Assembly: GCA_035463475.1 (NCBI GenBank)
Contig: DATHTE010000073.1
Span: forward strand, 15,469 to 79,468
DNA length: 64,000 nt
DNA from: JACPDI01 sp035463475
GTDB taxonomy: Bacteria; Acidobacteriota; Vicinamibacteria; Vicinamibacterales; 2-12-FULL-66-21
Direction: 5' to 3'
A program made the position numbers and the translations under genes. Position 1 is the first letter of the stretch; every line of letters starts with the position of its first letter. The notes beneath the pieces are model-generated. The model was given only the letters and a program-made list of their open reading frames with translations. It was not told where the DNA came from and searched no databases. This document shows positions 1-8,698 of this stretch, piece by piece.

Positions 1-267
1 TCAGCACAATGACCGGTTCCGAGGTGTCGCTACAGGTGGGCTGAGCAAGCCACCTGCATACCAGATGTAGATTATGGATGAGAAAATTGTCGTGTCAAGC
101 ACAAAACGGCGTCCGAAGTCAAAAAAAATCTCATCCCACCTGTTTTTTCGGTGCGGCGGAACACGAACTGTAGATCATCGACGCGTTGACTGCACGACGT
201 CCGACTGCACGACTGTTCGACTGATCAACTGACTGCCGACTGTTTCGACTTCCTTCGCGCGCCGTGA
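1..267. other. Intergenic, no supported gene; short repeats
   Basis: I see no convincing gene in this stretch. Roughly positions 185-250 carry a low-complexity run in which the words GACTGCACGAC and CGACTG recur several times, which looks like a degenerate short-repeat tract. A long reading frame on the minus strand through this stretch has arginine-rich, low-complexity composition and runs antisense to better genes, so I do not call it. Confidence 0.5.
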
Positions 268-465
268 TCAGTCTCGATGCTCCGCCGGCCGCAGCGTCTC
301 CGCCCCCTCGAGCCGTCCCGCGAGCTGCGCGGGATCGTGAATGAGCACTGGCAGGTGCTGCGCGCAGATACGCGCCCTCCTGTTCCTGAACTCGAACGCG
401 ATGAGCGGGACCTCGTCGGACGGGCGGCCGCAGGCGACGCAGGTCTCGGCAGGGGAGTCGGTCAT
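268..465 (-). CDS. Small zinc-ribbon-like hypothetical protein (65 aa)
   Basis: This is a 65-residue protein starting MTDSPAET. It has a CVAC pair near residues 9-12 and a CAQH pair near residue 34, which together could bind one zinc ion. No family is recognised and the function is unknown. The start is the ATG at 465: a TACAAT box (481-476, minus) lies 10 nt upstream, so the transcript would have almost no leader. The reading frame continues upstream but becomes low-complexity and overlaps the divergent rhodanese gene, so the short version is preferred. It could be a spurious frame, but the spaced metal-ligand pattern and the promoter argue for a real gene. Confidence 0.55.
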   Translation of the reverse strand: MTDSPAETCVACGRPSDEVPLIAFEFRNRRARICAQHLPVLIHDPAQLAGRLEGAETLRPAEHRD

Positions 466-529
466 GGTGCGCCGCATTGTAGCGGAGCGCGGCGCGCATG
501 TCTCCGCCATTCTGAGGGAGAATGACGGC

Positions 530-1471
530 ATGCGACCGCATCGCTCATCCCTTACGGCTGTGATCGTGACTGTGTGCCTCGCCGGCAGCGTGGGTGTGGC
601 CGCCGGGCAGATGGAGAGGCCGGCGACGCAGCCCGGCCGGATGGTCGTGACGCCGGACTGGCTCGCGGCGCATGTCGAGGACGACAATCTCACCCTGCTG
701 CACGTCGGCACCGTGCGCGGCAGTTACGATGCCGGGCACCTTCCGGGCGCGCGGTACGTCGCCCTCTCCGACCTCGTCGTCGAGCGACAGGGACTGCCGA
801 ACGAGCTGCCGCCGGCTGCCCACCTCGTTGCCCTGTTCGAGAAGCTCGGCGTCGGCAATGCTGGCCCGATCGTGATCTACGGCGACGACAAAGGGCTCTT
901 CGCGGCACGACTGTTCTTCACTCTCGACTACCTCGGTCATGGCGACCGCGCGATGCTGCTCGACGGCGGCCTGGACCGGTGGACGCGCGAAAACCGCGCC
1001 CTCTCGGCCGAGTCGCGGCCGGTGAGCCCGCGTCCGTTTACGCCCCGGCTCAATCCGAACGTCGTGGCCGCGCTTCCCGCCGTTCGTGACATCTCCTGGG
1101 CCGTCAGGCGGGATCGAGCGAGCGGCTGGGCGCTCCTCGACGCGCGCCCCGACGCGCAGTTCACCGGCGGCGAAGCGGGGCAGGGGGTGTCCCGCCCGGG
1201 GCACATCCCCGGCGCCGCCAGTTTCTTCTGGGAGCGCGCGCTGGTGAGCCCGGACGATCCGGTGCTGCGTCCTGTCGTCGAACTGCAGAAGCTGATGGCA
1301 GAGGCGGGCGCGCCGCCGCCGACGCGCGTAGTCACGTATTGCCGGACTGGCGTGCAGGCGTCGTTTGCCTACTTCGTGGCGCGGTATCTCGGCTACGACG
1401 TCAAGTTGTACGACGGTTCTTTCCTGGAGTGGAGCCGCGCGGCCGACACGGAAATCGCCCAGGGCAAGTAG
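530..1471 (+). CDS. Exported sulfurtransferase, tandem rhodanese domains
   Basis: The 313-residue protein has an N-terminal signal peptide (residues about 1-25, hydrophobic run ending AAG-Q) followed by two rhodanese modules. The first lacks a catalytic cysteine. The second carries the active loop CRTGVQAS with Cys near residue 271, inside VVTYCRTG. The layout matches thiosulfate/3-mercaptopyruvate sulfurtransferases (SseA/GlpE type), which move sulfane sulfur to a thiophilic acceptor; the signal peptide puts this one in the periplasm. The ATG at 530 is chosen because GAGGGAG sits a proper distance upstream and because the signal peptide begins there, although the frame is open further 5'. 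The sulfur acceptor is unknown. Confidence 0.9.
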   Translation: MRPHRSSLTAVIVTVCLAGSVGVAAGQMERPATQPGRMVVTPDWLAAHVEDDNLTLLHVGTVRGSYDAGHLPGARYVALSDLVVERQGLPNELPPAAHLVALFEKLGVGNAGPIVIYGDDKGLFAARLFFTLDYLGHGDRAMLLDGGLDRWTRENRALSAESRPVSPRPFTPRLNPNVVAALPAVRDISWAVRRDRASGWALLDARPDAQFTGGEAGQGVSRPGHIPGAASFFWERALVSPDDPVLRPVVELQKLMAEAGAPPPTRVVTYCRTGVQASFAYFVARYLGYDVKLYDGSFLEWSRAADTEIAQGK

Positions 1472-1757
1472 GGCGAACCCGTCCGGTTCGGCTCGCGGCT
1501 CCCGACGGCACTTGTATTGACGCAGCCGCGAGGCGAGACCGGCGAGTCGATGGCTGCGGTGAGCGCCTCTGTGGAGCGCCGCGAGCGCAAGGCGAAGCCG
1601 GACCGCGCCGCGCAGGCGCCAGAGTCCGGCTTGGGGTCTCGGCCGCCTTCGCCAAGGCTTCGGCGGCGGGCCGCCGGAGTTTCCAGCGTACCGGCGTCAA
1701 CACCAGTGCGCTTCGGGGCGCTTCGGGTTTAAAGGCTCGCGCCACGCCATCCCGCGA
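1472..1757. repeat. Intergenic region with two GC-rich inverted repeats
   Basis: No gene is supported between two convergent genes. Two hairpin-capable elements are visible: GCCGGAC at 1597-1603 pairs with GTCCGGC at 1624-1630, and GCCGCC at 1642-1647 pairs with GGCGGC at 1662-1667 around CTTCGCCAAGGCTTC. Neither is followed by a T-run, so they are not typical terminators. They resemble dispersed intergenic repeats. Confidence 0.4.
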
Positions 1758-3368
1758 TCAGCGCCTGACGCCGCCTCGCGTGATCGCGCCGGCCGGGTTC
1801 GAGGCGGTGAGGCGCGCGAGCAGGCGTTGCGCCGTCGCGCGCGTTTCCGACGAAGCGCCGAATACGCCCGAGGCGCCTCGGTACATCGCCGCGGCCCGAT
1901 CGCGGCGTCCCGCGCGCTCGTGCAGCCGCCCGGCCTCCAGGAACGCCGCGCCGAGCACCGTCGGCGGGCACGACGTGCGCAGCCGGATGGCGTGCTCGAG
2001 GGCCGCGATCGCCTGATCGTCGTCGCCGCGCGCCTGCCGGAGCCGGCCCCATCGGTATTGCGTCACCGGATCCTCGGCGCGCAGGTCCAGCGCGCGCTTC
2101 AGCGACGACTCCGCGTGATCCAGATCATTGCGCTCGAGCGCGCGCCAGCCGTCCAGCGACAGCCGGTACGCCTCGGTCATCCTGACGTCGGAGCGCTCGC
2201 TGAGCCCGTGCTGCGCCTGGGAGACGATGTCGAGCGGGTCATCCGCCGGGGCGGCCGCGATCGCCGACCGGTACGCCGCCGAGGCGAGGTCCCGCTGTCC
2301 CATCCGGTCGTAGGCGAACGCCAGCCGCAACGCGGCGAGCGCTTTCGCGGAGTACGGCGCCTCCGGGCGCAGGTCGAGCACGGCCTTGAGGTGGTCGATC
2401 GCGCGGTCCGTTTCGACGAGCAGATCCAGCTGTCGCGCCATCCCGAGCCGGGCCTTCGTCTCTGCCATCTTCGCGTCCGCCACCTCCCCCTCGCGCGCGG
2501 CGGCGAGGACCCCCGCGTAGGTGTCGAGCGCCGCGGTCGGGTCATGGAAGTAGATGTCCTGGATATCGCCGATGAGCAGCGGGAACAGCGCGTTTTGCGG
2601 GTAGCGTCCGTGGAGTCGCTCGAGGACGGCGACCGCGCGGTCGGGCCGCCGCTCGTACCAGAGATAGATGATGTGGAGCTGGAACTCCGCCTCGCCGCGC
2701 AGGACCTCTCCCGAGGACTGCGTGCGGAGCATCCGCTGGAGCCCTTCGGTCTTGTTGCCGCCGGGCAAGAGCAGCAGCCACCGCAGGAACCGCAGGGCGG
2801 CCGGCGCCACGTCCGCGTAGTACTGGTAGAGCCCGATCCCGAAGTACGCGTCGTTCAGCTTCGGATCGAGCGCGACGGCGCGTTCGAGCGCCTGCTTGAT
2901 CCGCTTCCCGTCGCGGGCGGCCGCGAGCTTCTCTTCGCGGAGCACGCGGAACTGCACGCGCAGCGCATAGGCCGCCCCCAGGTAGAACCAGGCCTCCGCC
3001 TCGCGCGGCGACCGGCGCGTCCAGACTTCGGCGGCCCCGATCGCCGCGTCAACGTCGCGCACGAACGACTCGTCGAGCGCCCGGCTGTTCGTGTCGGCCT
3101 GGATGCGCCACCAGTTCGCGGTGACGCGCAGGAGCTGGCACGCTTCCACCGGGGCCGGAGGACATGCCCGCGCCAGCTCCGCCTCGAGCAGGTCGATCCG
3201 CCCGTTGAGAATCGTGTCGTACGCGCGCCCGAGCGCCTCCGAGCCGCGCAGGCGACGCACTGCCGCGTCCGGGGAAGCGGCGAGGATCGCGGGCCCTGGC
3301 GGCAGCACCGCGAGCGTCAGCAGGGCGAAGGATGCAGTCCACGCGACAGCGCGCTTCCGGATACCCAT
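1758..3368 (-). CDS. Exported TPR-repeat protein
   Basis: This 536-residue protein begins with a signal peptide (MGIRKRAV, then an Ala/Leu-rich segment up to about residue 31) and continues as helical tetratricopeptide repeats such as AEAWFYLGAAYALR and TQYRWGRLRQARGDDDQAI. TPR proteins act as protein-binding scaffolds; no partner can be read from the sequence. The ATG overlaps the ddl stop codon (TGATG), so it is probably translated with ddl, and that junction decided the start, because the open frame extends further upstream into ddl. It is most likely periplasmic. Repeats are most regular in the C-terminal third. Confidence 0.85.
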   Translation of the reverse strand: MGIRKRAVAWTASFALLTLAVLPPGPAILAASPDAAVRRLRGSEALGRAYDTILNGRIDLLEAELARACPPAPVEACQLLRVTANWWRIQADTNSRALDESFVRDVDAAIGAAEVWTRRSPREAEAWFYLGAAYALRVQFRVLREEKLAAARDGKRIKQALERAVALDPKLNDAYFGIGLYQYYADVAPAALRFLRWLLLLPGGNKTEGLQRMLRTQSSGEVLRGEAEFQLHIIYLWYERRPDRAVAVLERLHGRYPQNALFPLLIGDIQDIYFHDPTAALDTYAGVLAAAREGEVADAKMAETKARLGMARQLDLLVETDRAIDHLKAVLDLRPEAPYSAKALAALRLAFAYDRMGQRDLASAAYRSAIAAAPADDPLDIVSQAQHGLSERSDVRMTEAYRLSLDGWRALERNDLDHAESSLKRALDLRAEDPVTQYRWGRLRQARGDDDQAIAALEHAIRLRTSCPPTVLGAAFLEAGRLHERAGRRDRAAAMYRGASGVFGASSETRATAQRLLARLTASNPAGAITRGGVRR

Positions 3369-4522
3369 CAGAGGCTCGTTCTCACCTGCTGCTTCTCGGC
3401 GTGGCGCTCCAGCGCGAGCGCAATCAGCCGGTCGAGGAGGGCGGGATAAGAAAGCCCCGAGGCTTCCCACATCTTCGAATACATGCTGATCGTGGTGAAC
3501 CCCGGGATCGTGTTCGCCTCGTTGAGATAGATCTTCCCCGTCTTTCGGCTGAGCAGGAAGTCCACGCGCGCCATCCCGCAGCAATCGATCGCCTTGAACG
3601 CCTCGACGGCGAACCGGCGAATCGTCTGTTGGTCGGCGGGCCTCAGGTCCGCGGGGACGATGGTCTGCGATCGGTCATCGATGTACTTCGAATCGTAGTC
3701 GTAGAACTCCCGCGCCGGGATGATCTCGCCAGGCACCGAGGCCTCCGGTGTGTCGTTGCCGAGCACGGCGACTTCGATTTCGCGCGCGTCCGGCACGGCG
3801 GCCTCGACGATCACCTTGCGATCGAACTCGGCGGCCAGGTTCATCGCCGCCGGAAGCGCCGAGGCGTCGGCGACCTTCGAGATGCCGACGCTCGACCCCA
3901 GGTTGGCCGGCTTGACGAAGACCGGAAAGCCCAGGTGCTTGGCGATCATGCGTCCAACGGCCTCCGGCTGCGCCAGCCATTCGCTGCGCATCACGACTTC
4001 GTACGGGCCGACGGGCAGCTTGCGGGCCGCGAACACGAGCTTCGACACCGCCTTGTCCATGCCGACCGACGACGCCAGCACGCCCGCGCCGACGTAGGGC
4101 ACGTTGGCGAGCTCCAGCACTCCCTGGATCGTGCCGTCCTCGCCGTATGGTCCGTGGAGCACGGGGAAAATCGCGTCCAGATGGAGCTCCGTGACGGTCG
4201 CGACGGCGCCGTCATCGCCGCTGCTGCCCCGTCGATCGATGGCGAGCAACGTCTCGGCGCCGGGGCGCGGCAGCATGAACACCTCTCGCCCGCCGCGCGC
4301 GCGCGAGCCTTCCGAGCGGGTCTGCTCGATCACCTCGGCCGCGGAGGCGGCGGTCGGCGGCCGGTCGGCGAGCAGCCAGCGCCCGTCCTTCTCGATGCGT
4401 ATCGGGACCGGCTCGTAGCGCTGGCGGTTCAGGTTCGCGAACACCGCGGCCGCCGAGGCGAGCGAGACCTCGTGCTCGCCGGAGCGGCCGCCATAGAGCA
4501 CGCCGACGCGGAGACGTTTCAC
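3368..4522 (-). CDS. ddl: D-alanine--D-alanine ligase
   Basis: ATP-grasp enzyme joining two D-alanines for the peptidoglycan stem peptide, in the cytoplasm. The N-terminus has the Ddl signature GGRSGEHEVS, the middle the ATP-grasp stretch FPVFVKPANLGSSVGISKV, and the C-terminus RVDFLLSRKTGKIYLNEANT with the metal-binding Glu and Asn. At 384 residues it is slightly longer than many Ddl proteins. I start it at the GTG at 4522, preceded by AAGGAT, rather than at an upstream ATG that would overlap the divergent tgt gene. A TATAAT box (4552-4547, minus) lies about 24 nt upstream. The TPR gene follows with a one-base overlap. Confidence 0.96.
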   Translation of the reverse strand: MKRLRVGVLYGGRSGEHEVSLASAAAVFANLNRQRYEPVPIRIEKDGRWLLADRPPTAASAAEVIEQTRSEGSRARGGREVFMLPRPGAETLLAIDRRGSSGDDGAVATVTELHLDAIFPVLHGPYGEDGTIQGVLELANVPYVGAGVLASSVGMDKAVSKLVFAARKLPVGPYEVVMRSEWLAQPEAVGRMIAKHLGFPVFVKPANLGSSVGISKVADASALPAAMNLAAEFDRKVIVEAAVPDAREIEVAVLGNDTPEASVPGEIIPAREFYDYDSKYIDDRSQTIVPADLRPADQQTIRRFAVEAFKAIDCCGMARVDFLLSRKTGKIYLNEANTIPGFTTISMYSKMWEASGLSYPALLDRLIALALERHAEKQQVRTSL

Positions 4523-4546
4523 AGGGATCCTTGCGGTAGAAACTTG

Positions 4547-4554
4547 ATTATAAG
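4547..4554. promoter_or_regulatory. Overlapping divergent -10 boxes (ddl / tgt)
   Basis: The octamer ATTATAAG reads TATAAT on the minus strand (4552-4547) towards ddl and TATAAG on the plus strand (4549-4554) towards tgt. The plus box ends 8 nt before the tgt GTG, so tgt mRNA would be leaderless or nearly so. The minus box leaves ddl a short leader with a Shine-Dalgarno sequence. No good -35 is visible on either strand. Confidence 0.6.
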
Positions 4555-4562
4555 CTACGAAC

Positions 4563-5726
4563 GTGGCGCCCGCGCTCGAGTTCACCGTGACGCACCGATC
4601 GGGTCACGCGCGCGCCGGCGTGCTGCGGACCGCGCATGGCACGGTCGAGACGCCGGCGTTCATGCCGGTCGGCACGCGCGCGGCGGTGAAGGCGGTTACG
4701 CAGCGGGACCTGGTGGACCTCGGAGCGCAGATCATCCTCGCGAACACGTACCATCTCTACCTCCGGCCGGGTGACGATCTCATCGCGCGGCACGGCGGCC
4801 TGCACCGCTTCATGGCGTGGGACCGTCCGATCCTCACCGACAGCGGCGGCTACCAGGTGTTCAGCCTCGCCGACATCCGCACCGTCACCGACGACGACGT
4901 GCGCTTCCGGTCGCATCTCGACGGGAGCGAGCACGCGATCTCTCCTGAGAAGGCGACCGACGTCCAGGCGCGGCTGGGATCCGACATCGCCATGGTCCTC
5001 GACGAATGTCTTGCGTCCCCCGCCGCTCCTGGCGCGGCCCGCGCGGCCATGGAGCGCAGCGCGCGCTGGGCGCGCCGCGCGCGAGATCGGTTCGTGGCGA
5101 TCGCCGCCGGCGAGTCCCAGGGCCCATGCGTGACCAATCCCGGGCAGGCGCAGTTCGGGATCGTCCAGGGGGGCGTCTATCCCGATCTGCGGGCGGAGAG
5201 CGTGCAGCGGACCACCGAAGTGGGATTCGACGGTTACGCGATCGGGGGCCTCAGCGTCGGCGAACCGGTGACCGTCATGTACGACGTGGTCGAGCACACC
5301 GCGCCGCTCCTTCCGCCCGACCGCCCGCGCTATCTCATGGGCACCGGCATGCCCGACGACCTCGTCGAGTGCGTCGCGCGGGGCATCGACATGTTCGACT
5401 GCGTCCTCCCCACGCGCAACGCGCGGAACGGCCAACTGCTCACGCGCGAGGGGCGGCTCGTGATCAAGAACGCCCGCTACGCGGCGGACGAGCGGCCGCC
5501 GGATGAGGCCTGCGGCTGCTACACCTGCCGGACGTTCTCGCGCGCGTATCTGCGTCACCTTTTCCTGAGCCAGGAAATGACGGCCGCGACCCTCAACTCG
5601 TTGCACAACCTCTACTTTTACCTTGACACGATGAAACGGATTAGAGAGGCTATAACGTTCGGCACGTTCGAGAATCTTCGACAGGAATTCCACCGGACGT
5701 TTTCACGCCGATCCATCGCGACATGA
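4563..5726 (+). CDS. tgt: tRNA-guanine (queuine) transglycosylase
   Basis: Exchanges guanine for preQ1 at the wobble position of GUN-anticodon tRNAs, the committed tRNA step of queuosine synthesis. The 387-residue protein has the substrate-pocket motif DSGGYQVFSL near residue 95, GGLSVGE near 227, and the C-terminal zinc site CGCYTC followed by RAYLRHL, whose His completes the ligands. The length is normal for bacterial Tgt. GTG start with no Shine-Dalgarno; a -10 box lies 8 nt upstream. The stop overlaps yajC (ATGA), giving the widespread tgt-yajC-secD-secF order. Confidence 0.97.
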   Translation: MAPALEFTVTHRSGHARAGVLRTAHGTVETPAFMPVGTRAAVKAVTQRDLVDLGAQIILANTYHLYLRPGDDLIARHGGLHRFMAWDRPILTDSGGYQVFSLADIRTVTDDDVRFRSHLDGSEHAISPEKATDVQARLGSDIAMVLDECLASPAAPGAARAAMERSARWARRARDRFVAIAAGESQGPCVTNPGQAQFGIVQGGVYPDLRAESVQRTTEVGFDGYAIGGLSVGEPVTVMYDVVEHTAPLLPPDRPRYLMGTGMPDDLVECVARGIDMFDCVLPTRNARNGQLLTREGRLVIKNARYAADERPPDEACGCYTCRTFSRAYLRHLFLSQEMTAATLNSLHNLYFYLDTMKRIREAITFGTFENLRQEFHRTFSRRSIAT

Positions 5727-6064
5727 ACGTGTTAACTGACTCGCACCTGTTGGCCATGGCGGCCCCGGCCGGAGGGCCGAACCCTCTCTGGCAGTTCGTC
5801 CCGTTCGCGCTCATCCTCGCCATCTTCTACTTCCTGATCCTTGCCCCGATGAAGCGGCGCCAGCGAAAGGTCCAGGACTTCCAGTCGTCCCTCAAGGTGG
5901 GGGACAGCGTGGTCACCACTGGCGGGATCTACGGGCAGATCACGAAGCTGGATGAGCGCACCGTGCAGCTCCAGGTCGCCGACAAGGTACGGATCCAGAT
6001 CGCCCGCGCGGCGATCGGCGGCTATCAGGGGCAGGAACCCGTCGTCCCCGAGTCGGGCGCCTGA
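5723..6064 (+). CDS. yajC: Preprotein translocase accessory subunit YajC
   Basis: Small membrane protein of 113 residues. A single transmembrane helix (FALILAIFYFLILAPMKRRQ, about residues 31-50) is followed by a basic stretch and a cytoplasmic beta-rich domain with GDSVVTTGGIYGQI, which is diagnostic for YajC. It associates with SecDF-SecYEG during protein export. The ATG overlaps the tgt stop, and secD follows after 34 nt. Further short methionine starts are possible, but the translational overlap supports this one. Confidence 0.96.
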   Translation: MNVLTDSHLLAMAAPAGGPNPLWQFVPFALILAIFYFLILAPMKRRQRKVQDFQSSLKVGDSVVTTGGIYGQITKLDERTVQLQVADKVRIQIARAAIGGYQGQEPVVPESGA

Positions 6065-6098
6065 AGGGCCGGCGGCCATCGCCTGAGATTCAGATCCC

Positions 6099-7661
6099 AT
6101 GAACAAGAACCTGCGCTGGAAAGTCCTCACAATTCTCGCCGTGGTTGCCGTCGCGGTCTGGGCGTTCTATCCGCCCGCCACGAAGGTCCGTCTGGGCCTC
6201 GACCTCAAGGGGGGTGTCCACCTCGTGCTCCGGGTGCAGACCGAGGACGCGCTCCGCATCGAGACGGAAACGACCGCCGAGCGGCTCCGCGATTCGCTCA
6301 GCAGCCGCGGCATCAACGTGACGACCACCCCGGTCTCCGCGACCGAGTTCCGCGTCGACGGCGTGCCGCCCGACCGTGACCAGGAGTTCCGTCGCACGGC
6401 GGACGAGGAAGTGGGCGCCAACTTCAACCGGGAGTCGGGCGCGCGCGGCACCTACACCTACCGGCTGAAGCCGAACGTCGCCAACCAGCTGCGACAGGAC
6501 TCGGTCACCCAGGCGCTGCAGACGATCGAGCGCCGCGTGAACGAGCTCGGCGTGGCCGAGCCGATCGTCGCGCTGCACGGCGCCGGTGCGGACCAGATCC
6601 TCGTTCAGCTGCCGGGCGTGACCGACGTGGCGCGCGCGAAGGAGATCATCCGGTCCACGGCGATGCTGGAGCTGAAGCTCGTCGAAGCGGGGCCGGCCTC
6701 GTCGCGCGAGGAGCTCCTCAAGCCTTACAACGGGCGTGAGCCGTCCGACATGATGGTGGTGCCCGGAGTGAACGAGGCGGCGGAGGGAGGCCGCGCGGAG
6801 ACCGTGTACTACCTGGTGCGGCGCGTCGCGGCCGTCACCGGGCGCGACCTGCGCAACGCGCGCCCCACGCTCGACGAGAACAACCAGCCTGCCGTGGCCT
6901 TCTCGCTGAACCGGGAAGGAGCGCGCAAGTTCGGAGCAGTGACAGGGGCCAACGTCGGGCGGTATCTCGCGATCATCCTGGACGGCCAGGTGCGCTCGGC
7001 CCCGCGCATCGACAGCCGCATCAACGATGAAGGGCGCATCACAGGCTGGTTCACCCAGCAGGAAGCGGCGGACCTCTCGCTGGTGCTGCGATCCGGCGCG
7101 CTGCCCGCCTCGCTGACGTACCTTGAAGAGCGGACGGTCGGGCCCACGCTGGGCCGCGACTCGGTACGCGCGGGGGTGATGGCGTCGATCACGGGCCTCG
7201 CGCTCGTCGCGCTGTTCATGCTCGTCTACTACAAGCTGTCGGGCATCAACGCGCTGCTCTCCGTGGCGCTCAACCTGGTGATCCTGCTCGGCTTCATGTC
7301 GTACATCGGCGCGACGATGACGCTGCCGGGGATCGCGGGGTTCATCCTCACGATCGGCATGGGGGTCGACTCGAACGTGCTGATCTTCGAGCGCATCAAG
7401 GAGGAGATGGCCGCGGGCAAGGGCGCGCGGCCGGCTGTGGCGGCCGGCTTCGACCGGGTGTTCCTCACGATTCTCGACACGCACATCGCGTCCCTCATCG
7501 CGGCGGGGTTCCTCTTCCAGTTCGGCACGGGGCCCATCCGCGGGTTTGCGACGACGCTGTTCTTCGGTCTCCTTTCAAACGTGTTTACCGCGGTGTTCGT
7601 CTCGCGGACGCTGTTCGAGCTGGTGCTGGGGCGCCGCGCCGCAGCGAAGTTGAGTATCTGA
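6099..7661 (+). CDS. secD: Protein translocase subunit SecD
   Basis: Inner-membrane RND-family protein of 520 residues that uses proton-motive force to help proteins leave the Sec channel. An N-terminal membrane segment is followed by the hallmark LGLDLKGGVHLVLRV (about residues 31-45), a large periplasmic P1 domain, and a C-terminal membrane block containing TIGMGVDSNVLIFERIKEE, in which the conserved Asp takes part in proton relay. SecF starts one base after its stop codon, so the two are co-translated. The length is typical. Confidence 0.97.
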   Translation: MNKNLRWKVLTILAVVAVAVWAFYPPATKVRLGLDLKGGVHLVLRVQTEDALRIETETTAERLRDSLSSRGINVTTTPVSATEFRVDGVPPDRDQEFRRTADEEVGANFNRESGARGTYTYRLKPNVANQLRQDSVTQALQTIERRVNELGVAEPIVALHGAGADQILVQLPGVTDVARAKEIIRSTAMLELKLVEAGPASSREELLKPYNGREPSDMMVVPGVNEAAEGGRAETVYYLVRRVAAVTGRDLRNARPTLDENNQPAVAFSLNREGARKFGAVTGANVGRYLAIILDGQVRSAPRIDSRINDEGRITGWFTQQEAADLSLVLRSGALPASLTYLEERTVGPTLGRDSVRAGVMASITGLALVALFMLVYYKLSGINALLSVALNLVILLGFMSYIGATMTLPGIAGFILTIGMGVDSNVLIFERIKEEMAAGKGARPAVAAGFDRVFLTILDTHIASLIAAGFLFQFGTGPIRGFATTLFFGLLSNVFTAVFVSRTLFELVLGRRAAAKLSI

Positions 7662-7662
7662 C

Positions 7663-8625
7663 ATGAGAATCTTCACGAACCCGCACTACAACTTCCTGCG
7701 GTGGCGGTGGCACGCGCTGGCCCTGTCCGCCGTCGTGATCCTCGCCGGCATCGGGCTGATGATCTCGCGCGGCGGCCTGCCGCTCGGCGTCGACTTCTCG
7801 GGCGGCACGGTCCTGATCTACAAGTTCGACCGGCCCGTGACCGAAGACGCGGTCCGCCAGGCGATCCTGCATCTGCCGGGCGAAGAGGTCGTGCAGTCGT
7901 ACGGGAGTCCGAGCGAGAACCAGATCCTGATTCGCCTGCCGGAGCTCGTCGAGGAACAGGGAGCGAGCGTCGAGCGGGGGGCGCGCGGAGTCGAAGAGGC
8001 GCTCGTCAAGGCGAACATCGGTACGCCCGAGCTGCGGAGCCGGGAGATCGTGGGCCCGGTCATCGGGCGGGATCTGCAGCGGAAAGGGGTCTACGCCACG
8101 TTCGCGTCGATCCTCGGCATCACGGCCTACATCGCCCTGCGCTTCCGGTTCAGCTTCGCGATCGGGGCCATCGCCGCGACCTTCCACGACATCTTCGTCA
8201 CGCTCGCGTTCCTGTCGTTTGCCGGGTACGAGCTGTCGCTCAACATCGTCGCGGCGCTGCTGACGATCACGGGCTACTCGGTCAACGACACGATCGTCGT
8301 CTTCGACCGCGTGCGTGAGAACCTGCGGAGCATGCGTCGGGACGCGCTCGACCAGGTGGTGAACACGAGCGTCAACCAGACCCTCGGCCGCACGATCATC
8401 ACCGCCGGCACCACGTTCTTCGCCGTGCTGGCGTTGTTTCTGTTCGGCGGCGAAGTGCTGCACGGCTTTGCCTACACGATGCTCGTGGGCATCGTCGCCG
8501 GGACGTATTCGACGGTGTTCATCGCGTCGGCCATCGCGATCATCTTGAGCAAGCGGAAGGCGGCGGCGCGCGCGGCGGGCGCCCAGGCGGGGGAGAGGAA
8601 GGACCGGAAGGCGCGCGCATCGTGA
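7663..8625 (+). CDS. secF: Protein translocase subunit SecF
   Basis: Partner of SecD in the membrane, 320 residues. GVDFSGGTVL near residue 45 is the SecF counterpart of the SecD DLKGG motif, and the C-terminal membrane region has GYSVNDTIVVFDRVREN, carrying the conserved Asp/Arg residues. Six membrane segments are apparent. The C-terminal tail is rich in Lys, Arg and Ala and likely cytoplasmic. It sits directly downstream of secD, with uppP 73 nt further on. Confidence 0.97.
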   Translation: MRIFTNPHYNFLRWRWHALALSAVVILAGIGLMISRGGLPLGVDFSGGTVLIYKFDRPVTEDAVRQAILHLPGEEVVQSYGSPSENQILIRLPELVEEQGASVERGARGVEEALVKANIGTPELRSREIVGPVIGRDLQRKGVYATFASILGITAYIALRFRFSFAIGAIAATFHDIFVTLAFLSFAGYELSLNIVAALLTITGYSVNDTIVVFDRVRENLRSMRRDALDQVVNTSVNQTLGRTIITAGTTFFAVLALFLFGGEVLHGFAYTMLVGIVAGTYSTVFIASAIAIILSKRKAAARAAGAQAGERKDRKARAS

Positions 8626-8698
8626 GCGGTGGCCCCCGTGGCGTGAGCCGCTCGGGTTCGCGTCGCGGCCGCGCAGGGTCCGCGGCACCGCTGGACAG

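Noticed and set aside
131..541. Minus-strand frame with arginine-rich product
   Set aside because: Low-complexity composition, antisense to the small zinc protein and the rhodanese start, no ribosome site or recognisable domain.
1827..3449. 540-residue plus-strand frame opposite the TPR gene
   Set aside because: Composition (Arg, Glu, Val-rich) is typical of antisense frames in GC-rich coding DNA; the minus strand has a signal peptide and TPR repeats.
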